NCBI GenBank assembly: GCA_964036665.1
Contig: OZ038530.1
Location: forward strand, 9,698,501-9,762,500
Direction: 5' to 3'
Length of the DNA: 64,000 nucleotides
Source: Gordius sp. MW1
Taxonomy: Eukaryota > Nematomorpha > Gordioida > Gordea > Gordiidae
The notes below the pieces were generated by a model. That model searched no databases. It saw only the letters and a list, made by a program, of their open reading frames with translations, and was not told the DNA's origin. The position numbers were made by a program, and so were the translations under genes. This document shows positions 10,569-22,736 of the stretch, in pieces (the stretch's first letter is position 1; every line of letters starts with the position of its first letter).

Positions 10569-13496
10569 ATGGATTTATTTAACTATATGTATCAATATGT
10601 ATACACGTGCAATGGTTTATTTAACTCTCCAACTGAAGATTGCACATATTTTGAATTTATTATTTGCGCAAACTTACCAAAACCTTCAAATTCTTATAAT
10701 CTTGATGAGGTTATTTATTCAGCTAAATGTGATTTTGAATATCTTAAAACAATGCAAATTATTCAAAACCAGGTAATTGATAAATATTATTGCCCAAATG
10801 CTTATTATTCATGGAAAAATTATATGCACTGTGTGTATCTTAATGCACTTAATAAGATGGATGTTTTAAATAACCTCTCTTATATTAGGGATGTTTGTAC
10901 ATTATATTTTAAAGTCAATAACAATTATTCTTTTAACATGAAAAATACTTATTTTGTACAAATTTATAATTGTTATGATTATAAGTTCTGTTCTAATATT
11001 TATAAACAGTTTAATTGCCCTTTTAATTCCTTATTGTTTTACAGTAATTCCAATTATTTATTATTAAAATCCAAAGATATAATCTATAAAACTTCTAATA
11101 TCCGCCAAAAATTTCCTTTCAGGCATATATTAAATAAAAATTTAGTTGTATCAGATAAACACTTAGATTCCTTAATCATGGCCATTTTAATGACAAAATC
11201 TAAAAGTGTAAACTTATCCCATACATGTACTAACTTAAATACACATGTTGATAACTTATCCAAAGATCCTTTAATATACAACTGTTTAAAGATGATAATT
11301 GATAATCATGCAAAAATAAAATATGGGCAACTTGTCAATATATATTGTCCTTCACATGCAGGGGCTGTTGATAAAAACTGGCTTACAAGTTATCATAAGA
11401 ACCATAGCATTTACCTTTTTATTCGAGCTGCATTGATCAAACTTCTACCTCAAAAACTATGGAATCATTTTCATGTAAATAAATATATTGGGTATATAAA
11501 AAAATTTCTTGAGTTGGGCAAAGCATCTTCTATTTCCTACAATATAATTTGGTATGACTTAACGTGTTTGACAAAGGAAAAAGCTCAAAATTCGTTTTCA
11601 TACATATTTACAAGAGAGTTAGAAAGATTTTGGTACCTATTTTTTTACTGGCTCTACAAGCATTACATCTTAGTATTACTGAATGCTTACTTTTATGTTA
11701 CAGATTCAAGTGATTATAAAAAACGTCTCTTCTTCTATCGAAAATCTGATTGGTTTAAACTTTACACCAATCACTTGAATCAATTATTGCTTAGGAAGGC
11801 TTTAAAACCAAGATATCAACCGATTGTTAGTGGCACCTTTATTAACAAGTTTAGATTTACCCCTAAATCCTTAACTTTACGGACAATCATAAATACTCGT
11901 AAAACTTATGGGTTAAAAGGAAAATCTCGCACCAATAATTGGCTTTCTCCACTCTTAACCTATATCACATCAAATTATGTTCATTTAAAGGGTTTTGGGG
12001 ATATTACCTATAAAAATATTTATCAATCCTGGTTCGAATTTTTATCCCACCTTAATAATCTTTCATACTCTGCTAATAACGAGCAAAAATTATATTATGT
12101 TTCCGTCGATATTTCGAATTGTTTTGATTCCATTGATCAGGGTAAACTTTATGATATATTGATAGATGTTTTATCCAAGAATTCAAAGCAAATTTACGGC
12201 AAAGTTTTTAAAGAAATTAAATTTAAACATTCGTCTGCTTCTAAAGTTCGCATTATAAATGGAAATTATGCAAAGGCCAAATACGTTTTTAAAACCAAAA
12301 TATATCGAATCGATTCTTTTTGCAATGGTTATTCAACAGATTTTTCGGTTTTTGACGAAAACATTGGGAATAGGTTTGCAAATAACGCTAATGGAATCAT
12401 AATACCCTCATCAAATAGGAATATCATCGATTTAGCTTCCATAAAACGAGCCTTAACTCAGGAAATATTTGACGTTTTGATCAAAAATGAGATACCCTCT
12501 AAAAGAATTTTGGAAAAATATCGACATTCATCTAATATTTATTCTCTAAACAAGGGCATAAGTCAAGGTTCACCGTTATCATCCACCCTCTGCGATTTAT
12601 ACTATGGTGCTATGGAAACCGAAATATTAAAGCCACTTTTCGAAAATAATATCACACAAAATTCACGTTACTTTTTCACGAGAAATGTGGACGACTATTT
12701 GTTAGTTACAACAGATAAACGCTTAGCTCAAACATTTTTAGATGTTATAAATGCCGGAATTCCTACTTACAACCTAACTTTTAACGCCCAAAAATTGCAT
12801 CACAATTTAGACGGTAGTGGTATTGACAATTTTTCCCTAACATGGTGTGGGTATAGATTTAACACTTATTATCCCTTCCAAGTTTGCCCCGATTTGGAAA
12901 GGTACACGCGTTTGCCTATGAAAGATTGCGTATCCTTTAACTTAGCCCACGGAGAAAGTGTTATAAAAATGATAGGGTTACAAGTTACACAAAGCGTTAA
13001 ACATACCATAAATCCCATACATTTATATACTTTTTGGTCCCATCCTTCGCGCCTCAAATTGTGTTACACCAATATCTATCAAATATATATGGTAGCAGCC
13101 TACAAATTCCACAGCTTTCGTAAAATATGGCGTTTTAACCAATCGGATGGATTAGATACGAAAAGGGTAGACCAAATTATCGGCTTTGTAATATTGGGTT
13201 GTGCCCACGAAGTCGCGAAACAAATAGCTAATGTCGAAAGAAACAAAATTATGCAAAGTTTGGGCGAAGTCATTTTTGTAGATGAGATTTCTCAAGATAC
13301 CGTCATGATATTGGTTTGTTTGGCTTTGAAAGCTTTTTACGTAAAACTTTTTTGTCATCGGGGTAGGTATAAGACCTTACTACCTGCTATCGAGTCGAAT
13401 TTAAACATGTACTCACGTATTTTGTACCGAAAAGATATTCTTTTAGATCTAAATTCAATCATAGCCGATAAAATGTTTTCCAAATTTTTAGATTAA
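10569..13496 (+). CDS. TERT: Telomerase reverse transcriptase, copy 1, intronless, 975 aa
   Basis: Catalytic subunit that copies the telomerase RNA template onto chromosome ends. Motif T is at about residues 374-395 (AYFYVTD…LFFYRKSDW), preceded by an RNA-binding-domain stretch from about 300 (KKFLELGKASSISYN). RT motif 1 is FRFTPKSLTLRTIIN (428-442). Motif A is YYVSVDISNCFDSID with catalytic D514, and B' is KGISQGSPLSSTLCDLYYG (662-680). Motif C is FTRNVDDYLLVTT with D708 and D709, followed by motif D (FNAQK) and motif E (LTWCGYRF). The FFYVT block and WCG grip separate it from Penelope and LINE RTs. The N-terminal 250 residues resemble nothing I recognise, so a TEN domain is uncertain. The chosen start is the first in-frame ATG after stops; an ATG at 10552 is in another frame. 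The reading frame has no introns or stops. Confidence 0.95.
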   Translation: MDLFNYMYQYVYTCNGLFNSPTEDCTYFEFIICANLPKPSNSYNLDEVIYSAKCDFEYLKTMQIIQNQVIDKYYCPNAYYSWKNYMHCVYLNALNKMDVLNNLSYIRDVCTLYFKVNNNYSFNMKNTYFVQIYNCYDYKFCSNIYKQFNCPFNSLLFYSNSNYLLLKSKDIIYKTSNIRQKFPFRHILNKNLVVSDKHLDSLIMAILMTKSKSVNLSHTCTNLNTHVDNLSKDPLIYNCLKMIIDNHAKIKYGQLVNIYCPSHAGAVDKNWLTSYHKNHSIYLFIRAALIKLLPQKLWNHFHVNKYIGYIKKFLELGKASSISYNIIWYDLTCLTKEKAQNSFSYIFTRELERFWYLFFYWLYKHYILVLLNAYFYVTDSSDYKKRLFFYRKSDWFKLYTNHLNQLLLRKALKPRYQPIVSGTFINKFRFTPKSLTLRTIINTRKTYGLKGKSRTNNWLSPLLTYITSNYVHLKGFGDITYKNIYQSWFEFLSHLNNLSYSANNEQKLYYVSVDISNCFDSIDQGKLYDILIDVLSKNSKQIYGKVFKEIKFKHSSASKVRIINGNYAKAKYVFKTKIYRIDSFCNGYSTDFSVFDENIGNRFANNANGIIIPSSNRNIIDLASIKRALTQEIFDVLIKNEIPSKRILEKYRHSSNIYSLNKGISQGSPLSSTLCDLYYGAMETEILKPLFENNITQNSRYFFTRNVDDYLLVTTDKRLAQTFLDVINAGIPTYNLTFNAQKLHHNLDGSGIDNFSLTWCGYRFNTYYPFQVCPDLERYTRLPMKDCVSFNLAHGESVIKMIGLQVTQSVKHTINPIHLYTFWSHPSRLKLCYTNIYQIYMVAAYKFHSFRKIWRFNQSDGLDTKRVDQIIGFVILGCAHEVAKQIANVERNKIMQSLGEVIFVDEISQDTVMILVCLALKAFYVKLFCHRGRYKTLLPAIESNLNMYSRILYRKDILLDLNSIIADKMFSKFLD

Positions 13497-13743
13497 TTGT
13501 ATCTTACGCGCCTGTCTACTTTATAATATTTTAATTGTTGATATATAGGCGAATTCGTTAATTTTTTACGTTACATGTATATACGATTTTATTTCTTTGT
13601 ACGTCAAGAATTAGTTTAGACTCATTAATTGTCGCATTGGGCATAATGTATAAAAATGCATTTAAATTGTTTTAGGAGAAGAAATCTATCGACTAATTTT
13701 AAGGTTTATGTCTAGCTATTCACGGTATTATACATAGATACAT

Positions 13744-16634
13744 TAGAGGCCTGCACGGGTCACCCGAAACCCGACCGGTCGGGTTCGGATTAAAAATTTT
13801 CGGGTCGGGTTCGGGTTGAAAATTTTAGAATGCATTCGGGTCGGGTTGGATTTATAGAGTCGGGTCAAAGAATATGAATCTTACATTACAAAATGAAAGA
13901 AACGTATTTGTTAAATTAATGCTATTGTCTATAATTTTAGTTATACAATATCGAATTGTATAACTAATTATATTCATTCATTCATATAATCAATTTCCTT
14001 TTCTATTTTTTAATTCGTTTAATTGGAGGCAAATTTAAAGCTTAATCACGAAAGGTAAAATATTAACAAATTATCATTTATTATAGTCTATAGAAAAATT
14101 ATAAATTTAACTACATAAAGATATAACTAAATATTCATGAATCAACAAAAAAGTAAGTTTTATTTATTATTTTGTGGATCTAAAATTTTATACTTATTTT
14201 ATTTGCAAAATTTAAATTTTAAATTAATATAATCTATTATTCCTACCCTACCAATATATATAACTATGACATTTTAAAAATTTATTTAAGTGAATAAGAT
14301 TGACCAAAATGAGAATATGCTTGAAACAAGTGTGTATACAGCTAAAAAAAATATCAGTGGAAAATCAAAAGTTTGGGACAACTTTCAGTTGATTAATGAT
14401 GAAACTAACAGTAAATTAGATTTTGTCAGGTGTAGTTTCTGCCACTGTATTTATTCCTACAATGCAGCTACTACAGGTATGTATATTATTGTTAAATAAA
14501 TGTCATTTTTAATGTATAAGATATCATAATTTTTTTATTCTTTACCAAAATGTTTCTGTTTGTGACAATTAAATTAATTAAGCAAAATATTAGTAGTAAG
14601 ATTTTAAATAATAATCTAACATAAGTACATCAAAAAATTTAGGGACAAACCACCTGATAAATCATGTGTGTTCCAACAAGAATAGGGATCAACAGCCTTG
14701 GATCCGTTTTTGGACAAGAAAAATACAACATTTAATTTAAAAAATACTTTTAAACTTAAAAAAGACTTAATTAAAAAGATAGTTAATTTTTGAGCCCAGG
14801 ACTTGAGAAGTTTTTCATCTATTCATGGTCAAGAATTTACAGACCATTGCTCATATTTAATAAAAATTGGGAGCTATTATGGGCCTGTTAAAATGGAGGA
14901 GATATGTCCAGCCAGATCCTACCACCATATCGCGACATATGATGGAGAGAGCTGAAGAACTTAGGTGCCTTTTACGCCCAAAGTTAACTAAATATCTCAA
15001 CAAAGGTCTTTGTGCAGGTATTTAAAATTTTTTGTATATATTGAGCTTTTTAGCCACAACTGATATGTGGGTGGATGATTATAAGAAGAATAGTTACATA
15101 ACCCTTACAATACATTATATTGATGAGGAATAGGCTGGTAAGACTGGTGTTCTTTACTGTAGACTTTGATGAGGATAAAAAAACTGGAGAGAATGTTAAA
15201 AGAGAATTATTAAAAAATTTTATATCACAAGGTACTCCCCTACTTAATTTCTTCACTTATTTTTTAAAGGATACACAAGAGAGGATTTTTCTAAATTAAC
15301 GTTTGTCACAGACCAAGGGTCTAATATGATTAAGGCGCTTGAATCTTACAAGCGCCTTAATTGTTTTTGTCACCTCCTTAACAAACACTGTGTTAAGGAA
15401 CACATTTAATGATGAAGCCCTAAAGGAAAATTTTATGGAAGTTTACAAGTGTTTGAATAACGTTAAGACCTTAGTTGCATACATGAAACAGTCAGGGTAC
15501 ATTATTTATGGTTACCATTGAGATATATATTATTTTAGCTTTGTGAAACAGTTAAATTCCACTTTACATGGGTTTGTTGAGACCCGGTGGAATAGTCGTT
15601 TGAAAATGCTTGAGTCCGTATTCAAGCGTTATGAAGAAATTGAGGTTATTTTGACATCTCAGGGTGGTGATTTCAGCAAAATTAAATGCGTCGACATCGT
15701 AATTTTAAAAGATTTGATTGAATTTCTGACCCCGTTTAATCTTGCAATTACCGAACTTGAGGCTGACAAGTCTCCAACACTACATAAAGTCGTTCTTTTG
15801 TTTTTTTAAATTAAATCATGGTTTAATTAAAAATGCGCCTTTTGAGCTAAAAGAATTAGCCAAAAGGTGCCAAAAATTTTTGAATCAAAAAATTGATTTG
15901 GATGATTATTATAAAATTGCCACATTTTTGAGTCCTAAATATAAGGCAATGAAGATGTTGATGCCCCAGGAGCTCAATAATGTATATAATGAGATTCAAT
16001 TATTGTTGAGTCATGAATTTGAACAAAAAAAGCCGGTAGTTGGTGAAAGGGAAACATTGAAGGGAACTCAGCTAGGTATTTAACATATAATTATTTGTTT
16101 ATTTTGTAGAAAATAAGGATGCCCAATCCACGTTTCTCGATTTTTCTGGATGGGAAGAAACGTGTATGGACGATAATGTGGAAGGAAAGGGCGAATTCGA
16201 AGAATACATTAATTATAAAATCACGAAGAAGGATGAAAATTACGAGCTTTTGGAATGGTGGAAGATTAATTCATGTAAATATCCGACATTGTCCCAATTG
16301 GCTCGTAAATTTTTGGCCATACCCGCTTCTTCTACCTGCGAGAGGTCCTTTTCCACTGCTGGGAGAATTATAGAAGAGAGAAGGTCTAATTTACGCCCCG
16401 AAATTGTAGACGCCATAATATTTATACATAATTATAGTAAATCAATTTAATATATTTATTAATCAAAGTTTGTATGAACCTTTCTGTCGAATAAATTTTT
16501 CATCCTCAAAATTTTCTACTTGGTCGGGTTCGGAATTCGGATCGAAATATTTAAAAACGCTTTCGGGTTCGGGTTGAAATTTAACGCTTTCGTGTCGGGT
16601 TCTGGTTGAAAAAAAGTGACTTTGCAGGCCTCTA
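13744..16634 (+). mobile_element. hAT transposon with broken transposase, copy 1 (2891 bp)
   Basis: Terminal inverted repeats TAGAGGCCTGCA (13744) and TGCAGGCCTCTA (ends 16634) are flanked by an 8-bp target duplication AGATACAT (13736-13743) / AGATACAC (16635-16642), one mismatch. Both ends carry many subterminal GGGTCGGGTTCGGGTT motifs, which are probable transposase-binding sites. The insertion lies about 250 bp downstream of the TERT stop codon and is shared by both TERT copies, so it predates the duplication. Confidence 0.9.
14290..16450 (+). pseudogene. hAT transposase remnant (BED finger to dimerisation domain), copy 1
   Basis: A BED zinc finger starts near 14360 (VRCSFCHCIYSYNAATT). 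It crosses a GT-AG intron (GTATGT at 14477, AG at 14640) into GTNHLINHVCSNKNRDQ. Later segments are TTDMWVDDYKKNSYITLTI, FVTDQGSNMIKALE, VETRWNSRLKMLESVF, and the C-terminal dimerisation block LARKFLAIPASSTCERSF…RSNLRPEIVDAIIF. Several stops and frame changes (for example after 14720 and 15130) break the chain, so no full-length transposase is made. Type: BED-finger hAT of the ZBED class. Confidence 0.85.
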
Positions 16635-17057
16635 AGATACACTAAGAAATTTAATAGCAATACCGCAAAACATGATTAATATTAAATGGGTTATAATGCA
16701 TAATTTAAAACTTTTTATTGTATATCAAAATTTTAATATAGCTTTAAATTTACATAGCAACTGCAACTAGGTTATTCGAGTCAATCAATTATAAATTTGC
16801 TCTTTTTTGTTAGCCGATTAAATGGTTACTAAAAAAATAGTCAACTCGTTACCAGCCTTTAATAACACACCTCGCAATTTCGATGTGAAGGAAATCTATT
16901 AATAAATGTATTATCATATGAGGTTATAATATTGTTATGACACAGGATTGATATCTCATCTACGTGCTGGAAAAGAGAAGATGAGAGGATGATGGAATGG
17001 ACAAAGAAATCAAGCAAAGATAAATTCAGGATGGCTTTAAATGGAGAGATTCAACAG

Positions 17058-17237
17058 GCGTTATGTGTGACAAAAAGATCCCAACAAGACTCAAAGGCGC
17101 ACTGTATAGGTCCATCATACAGCCAACACTCGTGTATACCTAGCAATTATTGGCTATACTCTAAGAGGGAAGTGCAACGCCTAGCGTCTATTGAGATGAG
17201 AATGCTAAGATTGATGTTAGGATTAAGCAAAAAATAA
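17058..17237 (+). pseudogene. LINE reverse-transcriptase tail relic, copy 1
   Basis: CDKKIPTRLKGALYRSIIQP then, after a stop and frame change, KREVQRLASIEMRMLRLMLG matches the end of many arthropod LINE polyproteins (typical form LKGKFYRTxVRPALLYG…EMRMLRWMCG). No RT core remains upstream. Clade not assigned. Confidence 0.7.
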
Positions 17238-19808
17238 TCTAAACGCAATGAAGAAAATAAGGAGAAATCTGGGTATTTATGAAGACAAAGTTTGTAACAA
17301 ATAGACTATTTGCCACCCTCACAGTGCCCCCCCCCCCCCGGGTGAGAAAGAGGGTAAAAAAAAATTTTAAAGGTAGAATTTTAAATAATTCAATAATATT
17401 GTGCAATTAATAAAGTCGTTATTAACCCCATCTGCATGACGAGCTACTCCATTTTTCACATCAAATAAAAGCTTATAGATATGAGGGTGGGGTTATCACA
17501 TAAACAAAATTATCATAAGGGCTAATTACATGTCTCACTTGACAAATTGCAACATGTTTGTAGGTGTTTCCGGTGCCTGTTAATGATATCGTCATCATAT
17601 TAATAACATAACAAACTCAGGTAATATTTTGAAAGACCTCAAAGGGCCATATTTGAGTCTATACTTTAACCGTGGAAAAACAAACATCGAATGTCTCAGA
17701 ACATTTAGCCTTAAAAAACTTCCGTCAATAACATTAGAACACATTACGCCCATCCGGAAAAATTAATGAGCCAGTTTTAATTTCACAAAATAATCTAAAA
17801 TTATAAAATCATGCCTAGTTGTTAAACATTTTTAATTATGTAACATACTCATAATTTTTATAATAGACTTACATGGAAACTATGACGTTTTATAGTTGAA
17901 TTTTAATCTTTAGAACTATGGTAAACGCCTAAAATATAAAAATTAAAATTATTTAATGAGAAATACTAGATTTAAAAATCTTGCTTGTAGATCGATTAGA
18001 ATTATATATAAATATATCGGCTGACCAGATTCTATTTTTATCTATATGCCTGCGTCTCTCATACTTAATTTTGGTCACTTATTTATAGTTTTAGGCATGC
18101 CCCTTCCTATGATCTTTAATGTATGGATAATTCTTCTTCGCATTGGAACGATACCTATATAGGAACTTTATTACATAAATAATAATATGTTAATGCCTAA
18201 TATATTAATTAAAAGCACTTGTTCAAGATTCATCAAAAAACTTGCAACTATTTTCAAATGATTCATTACTGTTATAATTAATTTTTAATTATTTTAATTT
18301 CATTTAAAAATATTTTTTATTATTGGAAACAAATTATGAATCAAAGATCAAATGTAAAATTAAACTCTGATTATTAAAAAGTTAAAGAGTGAATAATTTT
18401 GCATTAATACGGGTATGTTTATTTATCTGATCTTTTCATATAAATCATCTATTTATCCAACAATTTATTTAAAAAAAAAGATTAAAATATCAATTTTACC
18501 TTAATTTCAAGAATTTCCACTTATGACATGACATGGCGACTTCTTAGATTACTTCGTGATATTAATGTGAGAAACAGTAACTTACTCTTTTCGTGAATAA
18601 CCATAGTGCAAAAATTAATAATATCGATTAATGTGAATAACCCTAGTGCAAAAATTAATAATATCGATTAATTTTAGGTTACTCTACTGCGCCTATATCA
18701 TAAAAGGGGAGAGAGGGAGTGGAGGGTTAAGCTTTATAATTAGTTGTTTTTATAAATTATCAAGGTCACGACACGCGTACCTTGTAGGGGAGGGCATAGG
18801 GTAATTATCGATGTTAACCAATTGAATTATTCATAAGTAATTTTTTTTAGGGGAAAAGGTCATACTTTGGTTTTTTTAACTAATGGGTGTCAAAGGTTGT
18901 TAATATGAGAAAAGCAAGTGCTACTAATGAAAATTTAACGGCGCGTTACTTGATGAAAGGAACAAAAGCCTGTTAGAGACTGCTATATTTAACTTAATTA
19001 ATATTGAACACTTTCAACATATTGTTGTAGTATTAACAAAATTAAAAGCCGCAGAATATACAAAAAAAATTTGGGAAGGTGTAGGCTGGGCCTGTACATT
19101 GTTAAAAAAAATCAGCGGGGCAAACTCTGGCCTATGATTTGATTTTAACGGTCCCGGGGCAGGACAATTTTTGGTACTGTGGGCTAATTAAGCCTAAAGG
19201 CAATGCAAGTGTTTAGTTCAAACAATGGCCCTAATTAACGCGAACACAAAAATTGTAAGGCAATTTGTGTTTCTGAAGATGTTATTGATGCATTTTTTAA
19301 ACCTATCGTAGATATTGAATTGATATATTTTTAATTAGTTTTTGTTTACTCAAAATTCTTTGACACAAAGTTTACCCCGCCCCCCCCCCCCCCCCTTAAT
19401 TAGATAGTCCTACCTCCGCCACTACTGTATATAAGCTTAATAAATTTTTGTTTAATAGTATTTTTTATCAATATTTTTTGAAACCCCCCCCCCCCCCCCC
19501 TATCAAGCAATCCTGGGTACGCCTATGTAATCTACACCGTTTGTTATCGATAATTTATGTGAACACAATCTACTACTGTTTTTCTCTTGTCAGTGCTTCT
19601 CTCTCTATTATTTTAGGTTTCAATTATATTGGTTGTTATATTTTTATGACATTGTGGTTTTATTATTACGATTTGAAGACCAACTAAAAGCATTTGATCT
19701 GATTGGCGCCAATTTGAAAGCAACGGTTCGATATTTAGTGGATTTTTCTGATTAGTATTTGGAAATTGTATTATAATTTCGTTTCCAATGTATGGAATCT
19801 AATAAATT

Positions 19809-22736
19809 ATGGATTTATTTAACTATATGTATCAATATGTATACACGTGCAATGGTTTATTTAACTCTCCAACTGAAGATTGCACATATTTTGAATTTAT
19901 TATTTGCGCAAACTTACCAAAACCTTCAAATTCTTATAATCTTGATGAGGTTATTTATTCAGCTAAATGTGATTTTGAATATCTTAAAACAATGCAAATT
20001 ATTCAAAACCAGGTAATTGATAAATATTATTGCCCAAATGCTTATTATTCATGGAAAAATTATATGCACTGTGTGTATCTTAATGCACTTAATAAGATGG
20101 ATGTTTTAAATAACCTCTCTTATATTAGGGATGTTTGTACATTATATTTTAAAGTCAATAACAATTATTCTTTTAACATGAAAAATACTTATTTTGTACA
20201 AATTTATAATTGTTATGATTATAAGTTCTGTTCTAATATTTATAAACAGTTTAATTGCCCTTTTAATTCCTTATTGTTTTACAGTAATTCCAATTATTTA
20301 TTATTAAAATCCAAAGATATAATCTATAAAACTTCTAATATCCGCCAAAAATTTCCTTTCAGGCATATATTAAATAAAAATTTAGTTGTATCAGATAAAC
20401 ACTTAGATTCCTTAATCATGGCCATTTTAATGACAAAATCTAAAAGTGTAAACTTATCCCATACATGTACTAACTTAAATACACATGTTGATAACTTATC
20501 CAAAGATCCTTTAATATACAACTGTTTAAAGATGATAATTGATAATCATGCAAAAATAAAATATGGGCAACTTGTCAATATATATTGTCCTTCACATGCA
20601 GGGGCTGTTGATAAAAACTGGCTTACAAGTTATCATAAGAACCATAGCATTTACCTTTTTATTCGAGCTGCATTGATCAAACTTCTACCTCAAAAACTAT
20701 GGAATCATTTTCATGTAAATAAATATATTGGGTATATAAAAAAATTTCTTGAGTTGGGCAAAGCATCTTCTATTTCCTACAATATAATTTGGTATGACTT
20801 AACGTGTTTGACAAAGGAAAAAGCTCAAAATTCGTTTTCATACATATTTACAAGAGAGTTAGAAAGATTTTGGTACCTATTTTTTTACTGGCTCTACAAG
20901 CATTACATCTTAGTATTACTGAATGCTTACTTTTATGTTACAGATTCAAGTGATTATAAAAAACGTCTCTTCTTCTATCGAAAATCTGATTGGTTTAAAC
21001 TTTACACCAATCACTTGAATCAATTATTGCTTAGGAAGGCTTTAAAACCAAGATATCAACCGATTGTTAGTGGCACCTTTATTAACAAGTTTAGATTTAC
21101 CCCTAAATCCTTAACTTTACGGACAATCATAAATACTCGTAAAACTTATGGGTTAAAAGGAAAATCTCGCACCAATAATTGGCTTTCTCCACTCTTAACC
21201 TATATCACATCAAATTATGTTCATTTAAAGGGTTTTGGGGATATTACCTATAAAAATATTTATCAATCCTGGTTCGAATTTTTATCCCACCTTAATAATC
21301 TTTCATACTCTGCTAATAACGAGCAAAAATTATATTATGTTTCCGTCGATATTTCGAATTGTTTTGATTCCATTGATCAGGGTAAACTTTATGATATATT
21401 GATAGATGTTTTATCCAAGAATTCAAAGCAAATTTACGGCAAAGTTTTTAAAGAAATTAAATTTAAACATTCGTCTGCTTCTAAAGTTCGCATTATAAAT
21501 GGAAATTATGCAAAGGCCAAATACGTTTTTAAAACCAAAATATATCGAATCGATTCTTTTTGCAATGGTTATTCAACAGATTTTTCGGTTTTTGACGAAA
21601 ACATTGGGAATAGGTTTGCAAATAACGCTAATGGAATCATAATACCCTCATCAAATAGGAATATCATCGATTTAGCTTCCATAAAACGAGCCTTAACTCA
21701 GGAAATATTTGACGTTTTGATCAAAAATGAGATACCCTCTAAAAGAATTTTGGAAAAATATCGACATTCATCTAATATTTATTCTCTAAACAAGGGCATA
21801 AGTCAAGGTTCACCGTTATCATCCACCCTCTGCGATTTATACTATGGTGCTATGGAAACCGAAATATTAAAGCCACTTTTCGAAAATAATATCACACAAA
21901 ATTCACGTTACTTTTTCACGAGAAATGTGGACGACTATTTGTTAGTTACAACAGATAAACGCTTAGCTCAAACATTTTTAGATGTTATAAATGCCGGAAT
22001 TCCTACTTACAACCTAACTTTTAACGCCCAAAAATTGCATCACAATTTAGACGGTAGTGGTATTGACAATTTTTCCCTAACATGGTGTGGGTATAGATTT
22101 AACACTTATTATCCCTTCCAAGTTTGCCCCGATTTGGAAAGGTACACGCGTTTGCCTATGAAAGATTGCGTATCCTTTAACTTAGCCCACGGAGAAAGTG
22201 TTATAAAAATGATAGGGTTACAAGTTACACAAAGCGTTAAACATACCATAAATCCCATACATTTATATACTTTTTGGTCCCATCCTTCGCGCCTCAAATT
22301 GTGTTACACCAATATCTATCAAATATATATGGTAGCAGCCTACAAATTCCACAGCTTTCGTAAAATATGGCGTTTTAACCAATCGGATGGATTAGATACG
22401 AAAAGGGTAGACCAAATTATCGGCTTTGTAATATTGGGTTGTGCCCACGAAGTCGCGAAACAAATAGCTAATGTCGAAAGAAACAAAATTATGCAAAGTT
22501 TGGGCGAAGTCATTTTTGTAGATGAGATTTCTCAAGATACCGTCATGATATTGGTTTGTTTGGCTTTGAAAGCTTTTTACGTAAAACTTTTTTGTCATCG
22601 GGGTAGGTATAAGACCTTACTACCTGCTATCGAGTCGAATTTAAACATGTACTCACGTATTTTGTACCGAAAAGATATTCTTTTAGATCTAAATTCAATC
22701 ATAGCCGATAAAATGTTTTCCAAATTTTTAGATTAA
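19809..22736 (+). CDS. TERT: Telomerase reverse transcriptase, copy 2, intronless, 975 aa
   Basis: The predicted protein is identical to copy 1 over all 975 residues, with the same Asp triad (D514, D708, D709) and the same upstream sequence back to 18109, so any promoter inside the repeat is duplicated too. The only nearby difference is a C-run two bases longer about 310 bp upstream (19485-19500). Nothing in the sequence tells which copy is ancestral or whether both are expressed. Confidence 0.93.
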   Translation: MDLFNYMYQYVYTCNGLFNSPTEDCTYFEFIICANLPKPSNSYNLDEVIYSAKCDFEYLKTMQIIQNQVIDKYYCPNAYYSWKNYMHCVYLNALNKMDVLNNLSYIRDVCTLYFKVNNNYSFNMKNTYFVQIYNCYDYKFCSNIYKQFNCPFNSLLFYSNSNYLLLKSKDIIYKTSNIRQKFPFRHILNKNLVVSDKHLDSLIMAILMTKSKSVNLSHTCTNLNTHVDNLSKDPLIYNCLKMIIDNHAKIKYGQLVNIYCPSHAGAVDKNWLTSYHKNHSIYLFIRAALIKLLPQKLWNHFHVNKYIGYIKKFLELGKASSISYNIIWYDLTCLTKEKAQNSFSYIFTRELERFWYLFFYWLYKHYILVLLNAYFYVTDSSDYKKRLFFYRKSDWFKLYTNHLNQLLLRKALKPRYQPIVSGTFINKFRFTPKSLTLRTIINTRKTYGLKGKSRTNNWLSPLLTYITSNYVHLKGFGDITYKNIYQSWFEFLSHLNNLSYSANNEQKLYYVSVDISNCFDSIDQGKLYDILIDVLSKNSKQIYGKVFKEIKFKHSSASKVRIINGNYAKAKYVFKTKIYRIDSFCNGYSTDFSVFDENIGNRFANNANGIIIPSSNRNIIDLASIKRALTQEIFDVLIKNEIPSKRILEKYRHSSNIYSLNKGISQGSPLSSTLCDLYYGAMETEILKPLFENNITQNSRYFFTRNVDDYLLVTTDKRLAQTFLDVINAGIPTYNLTFNAQKLHHNLDGSGIDNFSLTWCGYRFNTYYPFQVCPDLERYTRLPMKDCVSFNLAHGESVIKMIGLQVTQSVKHTINPIHLYTFWSHPSRLKLCYTNIYQIYMVAAYKFHSFRKIWRFNQSDGLDTKRVDQIIGFVILGCAHEVAKQIANVERNKIMQSLGEVIFVDEISQDTVMILVCLALKAFYVKLFCHRGRYKTLLPAIESNLNMYSRILYRKDILLDLNSIIADKMFSKFLD

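Larger units (their letters stand above)
8871..18108 (+). repeat. Tandem duplication, copy 1 (9238 bp, TERT + hAT + LINE tail)
   Basis: The block starts at ATGATCTTTAATGTATGG and ends at GGCATGCCCCTTCCT, where copy 2 begins with the same ATGATCTTTAATG. By eye I found only C-run length changes (15 versus 17 C near 10250, 13 versus 14 C near 17330) and one substitution (A at 14834, G in copy 2). The join is blunt: bases before 8871 and after 27349 share no microhomology. Either a very recent segmental duplication or an assembly artefact. Confidence 0.95.

Noticed and set aside
10569-13496. Penelope-like or LINE reverse transcriptase instead of TERT
   Set aside because: Motif T (FYVTD…FFYRKSDW), the long insertion between motifs A and B' and the WCG grip are telomerase features; no endonuclease domain or flanking duplications are present.
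19448-19687. 79-codon open frame with a proline run
   Set aside because: It exists only because the C-run is two bases longer in this duplicate; the matching region of copy 1 is closed. It translates a miniature-element remnant.
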